A stretch of DNA of 64,000 nt from Micromonospora craniellae (GTDB lineage: Bacteria; Actinomycetota; Actinomycetes; Mycobacteriales; Micromonosporaceae): the NCBI RefSeq assembly GCF_014764405.1, contig NZ_CP061725.1, positions 4,464,001-4,528,000 of the forward strand, in the 5' to 3' direction. The position numbers and the translations under genes are program-made. Position 1 is the first letter of the stretch, and each line of letters starts with the position of its first letter. Shown piece after piece: positions 45,505-53,651 of this stretch. A model generated the notes under the pieces. It was given only the letters and a program-made list of their open reading frames with translations. It did not search any database and was not told the DNA's origin.

Positions 45505-45939
45505 GACGTAGTAGCCAACCACGCCGTAGCCAAGCCTCGACGTGCCGCTCGGGCAGGTGCCGTAGGACCTGGTCCGGTCGCCGGCCCATTTCTCGGGCCC
45601 CCAGTAGCGCCCTCCGTTACTGCAGTCGACAAATCCCTGGTAGCGGGCGTCAGGGCCGTTTCCGTCACACCATCCCCCGCCACTGCGGGAATTGTTGGGA
45701 TTTGGCGTCGAGTAGCAGGTGCCGAGCCATCCGGCGGCGCTGCTGTTGCTGGCCAAGGGATTCGAAGCGATCTGGTGCTGAAGCTCGGGCAGCGAGACGC
45801 TGCCCGTCTTGCCGGCCGTCTGCACGACGGCCACCGACGGGGACGGGATTGCCGATGCGGATGCCGGTGCTGCCAGTGCTAGGATGGAGGCAATCGAGAC
45901 GCTGGCTCCGGCAACGCCAAGGCGTAACCACTTCTTCAT
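45502..45939 (-). CDS. Small secreted cysteine-containing protein
   Basis: 145 residues. A clear Sec signal (MKKWLRLGVAGASVSIASILALAAPASASA, cut near residue 30), then a short helix-forming stretch and a Gly/Ser/Asn/Tyr-rich mature domain with four cysteines (LGTCYSTP, GGWCDGNG, FVDCSNGG, GTCPSG), enough for two disulfides. AGGA is six bases before the ATG. The stop lies within the terminator stem. No family recognised; it may be an extracellular signal, inhibitor or toxin-like protein. GC is lower than the surrounding genome, as for the LuxR gene. Confidence 0.82.
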   Translation of the reverse strand: MKKWLRLGVAGASVSIASILALAAPASASAIPSPSVAVVQTAGKTGSVSLPELQHQIASNPLASNSSAAGWLGTCYSTPNPNNSRSGGGWCDGNGPDARYQGFVDCSNGGRYWGPEKWAGDRTRSYGTCPSGTSRLGYGVVGYYV

Positions 45940-46058
45940 AGCAGATCCTCCCAGAATTTTATGGAGCTTCTCTCGGGCCTGATCTGACGGTAGCGATTCG
46001 ATCACTCGGTAGTCTATTGACTTGCGCAAACGCGTTGCGAATGTCTGCAATCTGTTGG

Positions 46059-47031
46059 TCAGGGCTGGTCGAGGAGCCAGTGGACTATCTCGACGTGTTC
46101 GGCGAAGAACGTGTCACCGGCGATGCTCCAGGCCATCGTGTGGCCGATCGTCCAGTCGCGTACCTGGTCCAGGCCCAGCTCGGCGCTGAGCCGGTCGAGC
46201 CGACGGCGCACGGCTGCGGGGGAGTGGCCCAGCTCGGTGCCGCGTACCATCGGCACCGCCGAGAACTCCCGCTCGCCGACGAGCGGCTTCGGGTCGATCG
46301 CCAGCCACGGCTCGCGGGTGGCCCACAGCACGTTGGCGGCGTGCAAGTCCTGGTTGACCAGCACCTGTTCGCCCTGACAATCGGCCAGCCCGTAGAGCAG
46401 GTCGAGGGCGAGGCCCACCAATCGCCGCTCGTGCGGTCGCCCGGCCCGTTCCCAGGCGGCCGGTAGCGCGACAATCCAGCCCGCCACCGCCTCGGCCAGC
46501 GACAGGAACGGCCCGTCGGCCGGCGGCCAGAGGCGGGGGAGCAGTGCCACCACCGCGTCCAGCGCCTCGTCCAGCGGGAGTACGCGCAACGGCGTACCGG
46601 GGTCGCAGCGCTCGATCAGCAACGCCCGTCGGTCGGGGTCGTGGGCGAGCAGACGGGCGGTGCCGTCGCCGTTCCAGTGGTGCAGCGCGGCCGCCTCGTG
46701 TTCGCTCTCCGGATCGGGGAACTGCATCTTCAGCACCGCGCCCGTCACCGGCTCGTGGTCACCGGACCGCGAGCGCCACCACAACCACTTTCGGCCCCCG
46801 ACCGCCTTCGGCCCACAGCCGCCCGCCGCCCGCCCGCCACCGCTCTCGGCGAGCGGCCGGTTCCGGCACCCCGGCCGCGCTGCCCACCCACTGCGCGGCG
46901 ACGCCCACTGCAACCACCCTCGGCCCGCGATCCGGCACTGCCCGCCGGTCGGGCGATCCACTGCCCGGCCGACCGACGGGCGAGGCCGCGGCCTGCCCTG
47001 CCGGCGCTGGTCGGGGCAGGACCGGGGTCAT
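46059..47031 (-). CDS. Aminoglycoside/hydroxyurea-type phosphotransferase, apparently frameshifted
   Basis: The conserved part (about 230 residues, from TGAVLKMQFPDPESEHEAAAL to HVEIVHWLLDQP) matches the APH(6)/hydroxyurea kinase family: ATP-site Lys in VLKM, ARLLAHD, and LVNQDLHAANVL, AIDPKPLVGERE. The usual HGD of the catalytic loop reads NQD. The natural start appears to be ATG 47031, which overlaps the stop of the WGR gene (ATGA), but that frame (MTPVLPRP...PKVVVVALAVR) stops near 46758, just where the conserved frame takes over one base off. In the conserved frame itself, open from about 46961, no good start is seen. Either a real frameshift or a sequencing indel near 46760. Confidence 0.72.
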
Positions 47032-48449
47032 CGCAGGCGGCGGATGTCGCCGTAGGCGCGGTAGAAGCCGCCCCGGCCGGACTCGCGGACCTCGGTGACC
47101 AGGTAGCGGGTGCCGGGCTGGCGGATGCCCTTGGGGAACTGCACCGACCAGTCCCGGTGGAAGCCGGAAGAGAGCACGTGCACCCGCAGCCGACCGCCCT
47201 GCTCGACGCACTCGACGATCACGCCGTCACCGGAGTCGGCGACCACCTCGACCTGGGTGACCGCGGCCGGCTCGGGCATCCGGGCCGGTGCCTTCACGTC
47301 GACCACGTCCGGCACGCTGCCCGCCTCGGCCGCCCGGATCGCCGGCTCGCTGGCGTCGATGCAGGCCAGGTGGCCGCTGGTGGTGACCACGTAGAGGCGC
47401 TGGTCGTGGTATTGCATGGAGTACGCCGAGCCGCAGCCGGTGCCGAGCTTCCACAATCGGGTGCCGTCCTCGGCGAAGCAGTAGATCGAGGACTGGCTGT
47501 CACCGGCGAAGACGTACCGGCCGTCGGAGGCGGTGGCACAGGAGAAGACCGGCGCGTCGGCGCGGTAGGTGCGGGCGTGCCGGCCGTCCTTGCCGATGCG
47601 CACCACCTCGCGGGTCGCGGTGCCGGCGAACACCGCGTCGCGCTCCTGCCAGCCGAACAGCACCGAGCCGGTGCGGGTGTGCCACAGCTCCTGCCCGGTC
47701 CGCCAGTCGTAGCCGCTGACCCCGGTCGAGTCGCCGTGGTAGACCGCGTCGCTGTCGCAGCGAACCATCCAGGCCGACGAACCGCGCCCGCCCCGACGCC
47801 AGAGGAACTCGTCCTCGTGGTCGACGGCCGCGATTCCGCCGTCGGCGTCGGATACGCCCAGCACGCCGTCGTGGATGTCCAGCCAGTAGATGTCGATGTC
47901 GGGCGCGATCGTGTACGCCACCCGGGGGATCTTGCCGGAGAGGTCGTAGACGTTGCCGTCGTCGCAGCCGGCGTAGATCCAGGCGTCGTCGGCCACGATG
48001 CACTTCACCCCGTCGGGCAGGCGGACCTGGTCCAGCACCCGGGCGTCGTGGTCGAGCGTGGTGATGACGCCCCGCTCGTTGCCCACCGTGCAGGTGCGGC
48101 CGTCGATGAAGATGCCGAACGCGGGGGCGCCCGAGTCGTACCGCCACAGCACGGGTGCGGTGCGGGCGGTCGAGCGGGTGCTGACGATCTGCCGCCGCGA
48201 CACCGAACGCTTCTGGCGTACGCCGCGCACCGCCGGGGCGTACCCCTTGCGGACCTTCTCGCCGATCTTCTTCGCGGCGGCGGCCCGCGCCTTCGCGTTG
48301 TCCGGGTAGCCGGAGGTCTTGACCTGCCCCTGGTCGCCGATCCGGCCGTAGCGCACGGTCAGCGTGGCGTCGTCGACCACCACCTCGTAGAACTTGTGTG
48401 CTGCGCCATCCGTTTCGGACAGTTCGAGGTAGGTCGTCTCCTGCGACAT
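47028..48449 (-). CDS. WGR-domain protein with PQQ-type beta-propeller
   Basis: 473 residues. N-terminal WGR domain (about 1-80): YLELSETDGAAHKFYEV, TVRYGRIGDQGQV, KARAAAAKKIGEKVRKGY; in eukaryotic PARPs this domain binds nucleic acid. A basic linker (RGVRQKRSVSRRQ) leads to a seven-blade-like propeller with repeated WLY/FAGD units (WRYDSGAPAFGIFIDGR, DAWIYAGCDDGNVYDL, GRYVFAGDSQSSIYCF). A ~90-residue domain ends the protein. It has no signal peptide, so it is cytoplasmic. GAGGAGGA precedes the ATG. The combination is uncommon; role unknown, possibly nucleic acid- or damage-linked sensing. Confidence 0.85.
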   Translation of the reverse strand: MSQETTYLELSETDGAAHKFYEVVVDDATLTVRYGRIGDQGQVKTSGYPDNAKARAAAAKKIGEKVRKGYAPAVRGVRQKRSVSRRQIVSTRSTARTAPVLWRYDSGAPAFGIFIDGRTCTVGNERGVITTLDHDARVLDQVRLPDGVKCIVADDAWIYAGCDDGNVYDLSGKIPRVAYTIAPDIDIYWLDIHDGVLGVSDADGGIAAVDHEDEFLWRRGGRGSSAWMVRCDSDAVYHGDSTGVSGYDWRTGQELWHTRTGSVLFGWQERDAVFAGTATREVVRIGKDGRHARTYRADAPVFSCATASDGRYVFAGDSQSSIYCFAEDGTRLWKLGTGCGSAYSMQYHDQRLYVVTTSGHLACIDASEPAIRAAEAGSVPDVVDVKAPARMPEPAAVTQVEVVADSGDGVIVECVEQGGRLRVHVLSSGFHRDWSVQFPKGIRQPGTRYLVTEVRESGRGGFYRAYGDIRRLR

Positions 48450-48549
48450 GCGGGTCCTCCGAGGGGTCGGCACCGAGGGGTCGGCACCGCCCCTGCCTGG
48501 GGCGGCACCCACAACCTAGCCGTCCCCACCGACAAGACCCGAGCAGACC

Positions 48550-49923
48550 TCAGCGCGGGTCGAGGGCGTCGACGGCCTTGCGGGCGGCGACCAGCACCGG
48601 GTCCCAGACCGGGGCGTACGGCGGGGCGTAGCCGAGGTCGAGCGCGGTCATGTCGTCCACCGTCATCCGGTTCCACAGCGCCACGGCCAACGTGTCGATC
48701 CGCTTCGCCGCCTCGGTCCAGCCGACGATCTGGGCGCCGAGCAGCCGGCCGCTGGGTCGTTCGGCAATCAGCTTGACGGTCATCGGCCGGGCGCCCGGGT
48801 AGTAGCCGGCCCGGTTGGTCGACTCCGCGATCACCGAGACGAACTCGAAGCCGGCCGCCAGCGCATCGCGTTCCCGAAGCCCGGTACGCCCCACCTCCAG
48901 GTCGCAGACCTTGGCCACGGCGGTGCCGATCACCCCGGCGAAGGTGGCGTACCCGCCGCCGATGTTGATGCCGGCCACCCGGCCCTGCTTGTTGGCGTGC
49001 GTGCCGAGCGGCACGTGTACCGGCATCCCGCTGACCCGGTGCAGGGTCTCCACGCAGTCCCCGGCGGCCCACACATCGGGCAGTTCGGCGACCCGCATCC
49101 GGCGGTCCACCCTGATTCCGCCGGTGGGACCGATCGGCATGCCGGCCGCCTCGGCGAGCGCGGTGTTGGGGCGTACGCCGAGGCCGAGCACCACCACGTC
49201 GGCCGGGATCGGGCCGTCGTCGGTGACCACCTCGCGGACCCGGCCGTCGCGTTCGGTGAGCGCGTCGACGCGTACGCCGGTGCGGATGTCCACGCCCAGG
49301 CCCCGCATCGCCTCGGTGACCAGCGTCGCCATGTCCGGGTCGACGGTCGACATCGGTTGCTCGCCCCGCTCGACCAGGGTCACCGACAGCCCGCGCCGGA
49401 CCAGCGCCTCGGCCATCTCCACGCCGATGTAGCCGCCGCCGACCACCACCGCGCGTCGCGGCTCCGGGTCGGCGTCCAGCCACGCGCGCAGGGCCGCGCC
49501 GTCGTCGAGGGTCTGCACCCCGAACACCCCGAGCGCATCGGTACGCGCCCAGTCCGGCTTGGTCGGCACCGCGCCGGTGGCGTACATCAGGGTGTCGAAG
49601 CTCTCCCGGACCTCGCCGCCGCCGTCCAGGTCGCGGGCGACCACCTCGCGGCGGTCGAGGTCGATCTCGGTGACCTCGTGCCGGAGCCGGACGTCGATGT
49701 CGTACTTCTCCCGGTGGGTCGCCGGGTCCCGGGCCACCAGTTGCTGCGCGTCGTCCACCAGGCCGCTGATCCAGTACGGGATGCCGCACGCCGAGTACGA
49801 GGTGTAGTGCCCCCGCTCGAATGCGATGATCTCCAGGTCGTCCCGGTCGCGGCGGTGCCGCGCCTGGGCGGCAGTCGCCATGCCGGCGGCGTCCCCGCCG
49901 ACGACGATCATCCGTTCCGCCAC
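48550..49923 (-). CDS. FAD/NAD-dependent disulfide reductase (CoA-disulfide reductase/NADH oxidase type)
   Basis: 457 residues. N-terminal FAD site VVGGDAAGMATAAQARH, redox Cys in SYSACGIPYWISG (single-Cys class that acts on CoA-disulfide, H2O2 or polysulfide), central NAD site VVVGGGYIGVEMAEAL, and AAGDCVET before the dimerisation domain. GTG 49923 is preferred because GGGAGG is six bases upstream; the ATG at 49929 abuts it. It follows the GCS2-family ligase by 14 bases on the same strand, so a thiol-related operon is a fair inference. Confidence 0.9.
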   Translation of the reverse strand: MAERMIVVGGDAAGMATAAQARHRRDRDDLEIIAFERGHYTSYSACGIPYWISGLVDDAQQLVARDPATHREKYDIDVRLRHEVTEIDLDRREVVARDLDGGGEVRESFDTLMYATGAVPTKPDWARTDALGVFGVQTLDDGAALRAWLDADPEPRRAVVVGGGYIGVEMAEALVRRGLSVTLVERGEQPMSTVDPDMATLVTEAMRGLGVDIRTGVRVDALTERDGRVREVVTDDGPIPADVVVLGLGVRPNTALAEAAGMPIGPTGGIRVDRRMRVAELPDVWAAGDCVETLHRVSGMPVHVPLGTHANKQGRVAGINIGGGYATFAGVIGTAVAKVCDLEVGRTGLRERDALAAGFEFVSVIAESTNRAGYYPGARPMTVKLIAERPSGRLLGAQIVGWTEAAKRIDTLAVALWNRMTVDDMTALDLGYAPPYAPVWDPVLVAARKAVDALDPR

Positions 49924-49936
49924 GGCCATCCTCCCG

Positions 49937-51085
49937 TCATCCCGGGCTCTCGCCCCGGGTCTGTCGCGCCACGTCCGCCACCACATCTTCCAACCGGCCG
50001 GTACGCGCGTACACCGCACGCTGCCGCGCCGCGCCGGTGCCGTGTTCCCGCAGCCGGTCGAGCAGATCGGTCACCTCGGCGAGGTCACCGTGCCGGTCGA
50101 GGGCCGGCCCGAGCCGCCCGACGAGCTGGTGCAGCAGGTCCCACGCCGGGCGCAGCTCACCACTGGTCAGGTCGACCGCGTCGCCCTCCAGGCCGTCGTG
50201 CGCGGCCCGCCAGTGCGCGCCGACCAGCAGGTGGTGGGCGGCGGGCAGCGGCGGCCGTCCGGCGGCGATGTCGTCCAGCGCGGTCGCCACCAGCGCGCGG
50301 ACCAGGCCGGCGACCAGGACCGCGTCGTCCACCGTCGGGCAGACGTCGCCGATGCGCAGCTCGACCGTCGGGTACTTGGCCGACAGCCGGGCATACCAGT
50401 AGAGCATCCCCTCGTCGAGCATCACCCCGCTGCCGATCAGCTGGTCGATCAGCCGTCGGTAGTGGTGGTGGGAGGTCAGGAAGGGGGTGGGCGCCACCGA
50501 CGGCCAGCGTTCCCACTCGATCGACCGCCAGCTCGCGTACCCGGTGTCCTCGCCCCGGGAGAACGGCGAGTTGGCGGTGACCGCGTGCAGGATCGGCAGC
50601 CACGGGCGGACGTGGTTGAGCACCTGCACGCCGGTGTCCGGGTCCGGCACCCCGACGTGCACGTGCATGCCGTTGTTGCCCGGCCCCGGCACCAGCAGCC
50701 GGTACCGCTCGATCATCCGGTCGAAGCGGGGCTTGTCGACCACCGGCGGCACTGGCCCGTCGATCGGCCCGGTGCCGATGGCGAGCAGTTGCGCACCGGC
50801 GGCGTCGGCGGCGTCGGCGAGCGCGGCGCGCAGCAGGGCGAGGGAGTGCCGGATCGAGGAGAGTTCCAGCCCGGGCGGGCTGCCGATCTCGATCTGGCTG
50901 GTCTGGAACTCCCGTTCCACCTGGCCGTGCAGTTCCGCCGGCACCTGCTCCAGCACCGCCTCGACAGCGGGCACCGCAGCACCGCCGTCCGGGTCGACCA
51001 GCAGGAACTCCTCCTCGACTCCCACCGTGAGCAGGTCGGTCTCCTCGACCTGCCGGGTCGGCGCCGCCGCCACCTGCCTGACCAT
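49937..51085 (-). CDS. GCS2-family carboxylate-amine ligase (YbdK/EgtA-like)
   Basis: 382 residues. ATP-dependent ligase related to glutamate-cysteine ligase: TVGVEEEFLLVDP, EFQTSQIEIGSPP, PGPGNNGMHVHVGVPDPD, TANSPFSRGEDTGYASWRS, VELRIGDVCPTVDD. The length and motifs fit the YbdK-like class; some actinobacterial members make gamma-glutamylcysteine for ergothioneine. No other ergothioneine gene is seen here, so the exact substrate is open. Start ATG 51085 fits the family N-terminus. First gene of the operon with the disulfide reductase. Confidence 0.88.
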   Translation of the reverse strand: MVRQVAAAPTRQVEETDLLTVGVEEEFLLVDPDGGAAVPAVEAVLEQVPAELHGQVEREFQTSQIEIGSPPGLELSSIRHSLALLRAALADAADAAGAQLLAIGTGPIDGPVPPVVDKPRFDRMIERYRLLVPGPGNNGMHVHVGVPDPDTGVQVLNHVRPWLPILHAVTANSPFSRGEDTGYASWRSIEWERWPSVAPTPFLTSHHHYRRLIDQLIGSGVMLDEGMLYWYARLSAKYPTVELRIGDVCPTVDDAVLVAGLVRALVATALDDIAAGRPPLPAAHHLLVGAHWRAAHDGLEGDAVDLTSGELRPAWDLLHQLVGRLGPALDRHGDLAEVTDLLDRLREHGTGAARQRAVYARTGRLEDVVADVARQTRGESPG

Positions 51086-51176
51086 CACCACCACCGTCCC
51101 CTCTGCCGGGGCGGTCCGTCCGCGCCGTCGGCCGGCAATTACCCCCAGTGGCGGTCCGGGGAAACCCACCCTGCTG

Positions 51177-51232
51177 TGTAAGGAGGGGTCCCTTGCTAAC
51201 GCCTCGTGCATAGCAGGGGACCCCTCCTATAC
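51177..51232 (+). repeat. Dispersed 55-bp palindrome, copy 4
   Basis: TGTAAGGAGGGGTCCC, loop TAACGCCTCGTGCATAG, GGGGACCCCTCCTA. Both arms carry the matching change GGAAGGG to GGAGGGG and CCCTTCC to CCCCTCC, so pairing is kept. It is the only copy between divergent genes, about 90 bp upstream of each start. Confidence 0.9.
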
Positions 51233-51249
51233 AACCCCACGCCACCTCT

Positions 51250-51290
51250 GGACAGGAATAGTTAACAGTCTTAATAATGAGCGCCAGGTC
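51250..51290 (+). promoter_or_regulatory. AT-rich promoter segment of the chitinase gene
   Basis: Contains AGTTAACAGTCTTAATAAT, markedly AT-rich against its surroundings, with AGTTAA/AGTCTTAA as a partial direct repeat, about 40-75 bp before the start codon. It resembles a promoter core; no DasR-type or CebR-type palindrome is seen. Confidence 0.35.
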
Positions 51291-51326
51291 GATGCCCATG
51301 GATTTCCGTCCGGTCTGGAGGCTCAC

Positions 51327-52745
51327 ATGAAACGGTCCAGAACCCTGGTGCTCACAGTGGTCGGCGCACTGGCCGCCGCGCTCGGTGCAGTCTGGCTGGC
51401 GCCCGCCGCGTACGCCGCCGGAGTCACCGCCAGCTTCGCCAAGACGTCCGACTGGGGCTCCGGTTGGGAGGCGAAGTACACCATCACCAACGGGGGCGGC
51501 AGCACGGTCAACGGCTGGAGCCTCGCCTTCGACCTGCCCACCGGCACCACGCTCGGCAGCTACTGGGACGCGCTGCTGACCTCGAATGGCCAGCGCCACA
51601 CCTTCACCAACCGCTCCTGGAACGGCGCCATCGCCCCCGGCGCGTCGGTCTCCTTCGGCTTCCTCGGCAACGGTCCCGGCGTACCCGCGAACTGCCGGCT
51701 CAACGGCGCGGCCTGTGCGGGCGGCGCCACCCCGACCACCCCGCCGCCGACCACCCCGCCGCCGACCACCCCGCCGCCGACCACCCCGCCCCCGACGACC
51801 CCGCCGCCCACCACGCCACCACCGACGACCCCGCCGCCGGTCACCGGCCTGCCGAAGCACATCCTCACCGGGTACTGGCACAACTTCGACAACCCGGCGG
51901 TCGAGCTGCGGCTGCGTGACGTGCCCACCGAGTACGACCTGGTCGCGGTGGCCTTCGCCGACGCCACCACCACGCCCGGCGCGGTCGCCTTCGCCATCGA
52001 CCCGGGCCTGTCCGCCTCACTCGGCGGCTATACCGACGCCGACTTCTCCGCCGACGTGCGCACCCTGCAGAGCCGGGGCAAAAAGGTGATCATCTCGGTC
52101 GGCGGCGAGACCGGCCGGGTCGCGGTGAACGACGCGGCCTCCGCGGTGGCCTTCGCCGACAGTGTGTACGCGCTGATCCAGCGCTACGGCTTCGACGGCG
52201 TCGACGTCGACCTGGAGAACGGGCTGAACCCGACCTACATGGCGCAGGCGCTGCGCTCCCTGCGCGCGAAGGTGGGCAGTCGACTGATCATCGCGATGGC
52301 TCCCCAGACCATCGACATGCAGAACCCCACCACCAGCTACTTCAAGCTGGCGCTGGACATCAAGGACATCCTGACCGTGGTGAACACCCAGTTCTACAAC
52401 TCCGGGGCGATGCTCGGCTGCGACAACAACGCCGCGTACGCCCAGGGCACCGTCAACTTCATCGTCGCGCTGGCCTGCATCCAGTTGGAGGCGGGACTAC
52501 GGCCGGACCAGGTCGGGCTCGGCCTGCCGGCCGGTCCCGGGGCGGCCGGTGGCGGCATCGTCGCGCCCAGCGTGGTCAACGCCGCGATGGACTGCCTCAC
52601 CCGGGGCGCCAACTGCGGCAGCTTCCGTCCGCCGCGCACCTACCCCGGCCTGCGTGGCGCGATGACCTGGTCGATCAACTGGGACGTCACCCACAACAAC
52701 TCCTTCGCCCGCACCGTCGCCCCCCACCTCCGCACCCTCCCCTGA
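51327..52745 (+). CDS. Secreted GH18 chitinase with N-terminal CBM2 module
   Basis: 472 residues. Sec signal (MKRSRTLVLTVVGALAAALGAVWLAPAAYA), a CBM2-type chitin/cellulose-binding module (about 31-130: VTASFAKTSDWGSGWEAKYTITN, TFTNRSWNGAIAPGASVSFGF), a Thr/Pro linker of TTPPP repeats, then the GH18 barrel: ILTGYWHNF, VIISVGGE, and FDGVDVDLE carrying DxxDxDxE with catalytic Glu near 296, ending LRGAMTWSINWD. All catalytic residues are present. GGAGG precedes the ATG by six bases. Extracellular chitin degradation. Confidence 0.95.
   Translation: MKRSRTLVLTVVGALAAALGAVWLAPAAYAAGVTASFAKTSDWGSGWEAKYTITNGGGSTVNGWSLAFDLPTGTTLGSYWDALLTSNGQRHTFTNRSWNGAIAPGASVSFGFLGNGPGVPANCRLNGAACAGGATPTTPPPTTPPPTTPPPTTPPPTTPPPTTPPPTTPPPVTGLPKHILTGYWHNFDNPAVELRLRDVPTEYDLVAVAFADATTTPGAVAFAIDPGLSASLGGYTDADFSADVRTLQSRGKKVIISVGGETGRVAVNDAASAVAFADSVYALIQRYGFDGVDVDLENGLNPTYMAQALRSLRAKVGSRLIIAMAPQTIDMQNPTTSYFKLALDIKDILTVVNTQFYNSGAMLGCDNNAAYAQGTVNFIVALACIQLEAGLRPDQVGLGLPAGPGAAGGGIVAPSVVNAAMDCLTRGANCGSFRPPRTYPGLRGAMTWSINWDVTHNNSFARTVAPHLRTLP
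51727..51846 (+). repeat. In-gene 15-bp tandem repeats (TTPPP linker)
   Basis: Repeated ACCACCCCGCCGCCG-type units, the first few nearly identical and later ones diverged, coding the Thr/Pro hinge between binding module and chitinase barrel. Confidence 0.85.
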
Positions 52746-52794
52746 CCCCTCCCACCCCGCCCCCACCCCACCCGCGCCCTACCCCCGCCCGCGT

Positions 52795-52865
52795 CGATCA
52801 TGGAGTTGCGGCTCCCGCAAATAGCTACATAACGGATCAGAACAGGCACCACAAGTCCATGATCG
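52795..52865. repeat. 71-bp element with 22-bp terminal inverted repeats
   Basis: The ends CGATCATGGAGTTGCGGCTCC (left) and, reading inward from the right, CGATCATGGACTTGTGGTGCC match at about 17 of 21 positions. The centre is AT-richer (AATAGCTACATAACGGATCAG). Similar GATCATGGA...TCCATGATC elements occur in Micromonospora intergenic regions as far as I recall. One copy is present in this window, between the chitinase and the convergent DedA gene. Confidence 0.7.
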
Positions 52866-52917
52866 CCGGGGCCGGGGCCGGGGCCGGGGGCGGGGGCGGG
52901 GGCGGGGGCGGGGCGAG
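52866..52917 (+). repeat. G-tract able to form a G-quadruplex
   Basis: A run of GGGGCC units passing into GGGGGC units: eight or more tracts of four or five G separated by one or two C. It directly abuts the 71-bp inverted-repeat element and the DedA gene end. Confidence 0.75.
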
Positions 52918-52934
52918 GTGCTGGGGTGGGCGGG

Positions 52935-53594
52935 TCAGCGGGAGGCGGGAGTGCGGGTGCGGGAGCGGCGGCGCTTCTTCTTGACCGCCCATGAGGCGAT
53001 CATGAGGACGAAGACGGCGATGATGCCGTAGTCGAACCAGGAGCTGTAGTGGTCGATCTGGTGCCACTGCGAGCCGAGCGCGTAGCCGAGCCCGATGAAC
53101 AGCCCGTTCCAGATGCCGCTGCCCAGTGTGGTGAGCGTGACGAACTCGACCAGCGGCATCCGGTTCGCGCCGGCCGGTATCGACACCAGGCTGCGTACCA
53201 CCGGTGCCATCCGGCCGAAGAAGACCGCCCACCGGCCGTGCCGCTCGAACCAGCGGTCGGCCTTCTCCAGGTCATCCAGATCCACCAGCGGCAGGCGGTC
53301 GAGCCAGCGTTTGAGCCGTTCCTCACCGAGCGCGGCACCGAGCCAGTAGAGCACCAGCGCACCCAGCAGGGAGCCGGCGGTGGCCGCGACGGTCACGACG
53401 ACCACGTTGAACCGGCCCTCGCCGGCCAGGTAGCCGGCCAGCGCCAGCACGATCTCGCTGGGGATCGGCGGGATGATGCTCTCCAGGGCGACCAGCAGGG
53501 CTACTCCCACCGCGCCGCCCGCCTCGATCACACCGGCCACCCAGCCGGTCAACCCACCGAGTTGGCTCGGGTCGACGTCCTGGGTGAGTGCCAT
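52935..53594 (-). CDS. DedA-family membrane protein
   Basis: 219 residues, about five membrane helices. Conserved DedA/SNARE-associated segments: ALLVALESIIPPIPSEIVLALAGYLA, LGALVLYWLGAALG, FFGRMAPVVRSLVSIPAGANRMP (the essential Arg motif) and GSGIWNGLFIGLGYALGS. Family members help recycle undecaprenyl phosphate or flip phospholipids. GGAGG is seven bases before the ATG. The C-terminus is a basic tail (KKKRRRSRTRT). Confidence 0.93.
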   Translation of the reverse strand: MALTQDVDPSQLGGLTGWVAGVIEAGGAVGVALLVALESIIPPIPSEIVLALAGYLAGEGRFNVVVVTVAATAGSLLGALVLYWLGAALGEERLKRWLDRLPLVDLDDLEKADRWFERHGRWAVFFGRMAPVVRSLVSIPAGANRMPLVEFVTLTTLGSGIWNGLFIGLGYALGSQWHQIDHYSSWFDYGIIAVFVLMIASWAVKKKRRRSRTRTPASR

Positions 53595-53651
53595 GCGGTG
53601 CCTCCGCGAGGATTGGCGTAACGGAAGGCTCCTACCCGCTGTGGGCCGCTG

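Noticed and set aside
48458..48488. 14-bp tandem repeat GAGGGGTCGGCACC x2 upstream of the WGR gene
   Set aside because: Only two short copies and too near the start codon context to interpret; probably simple slippage.
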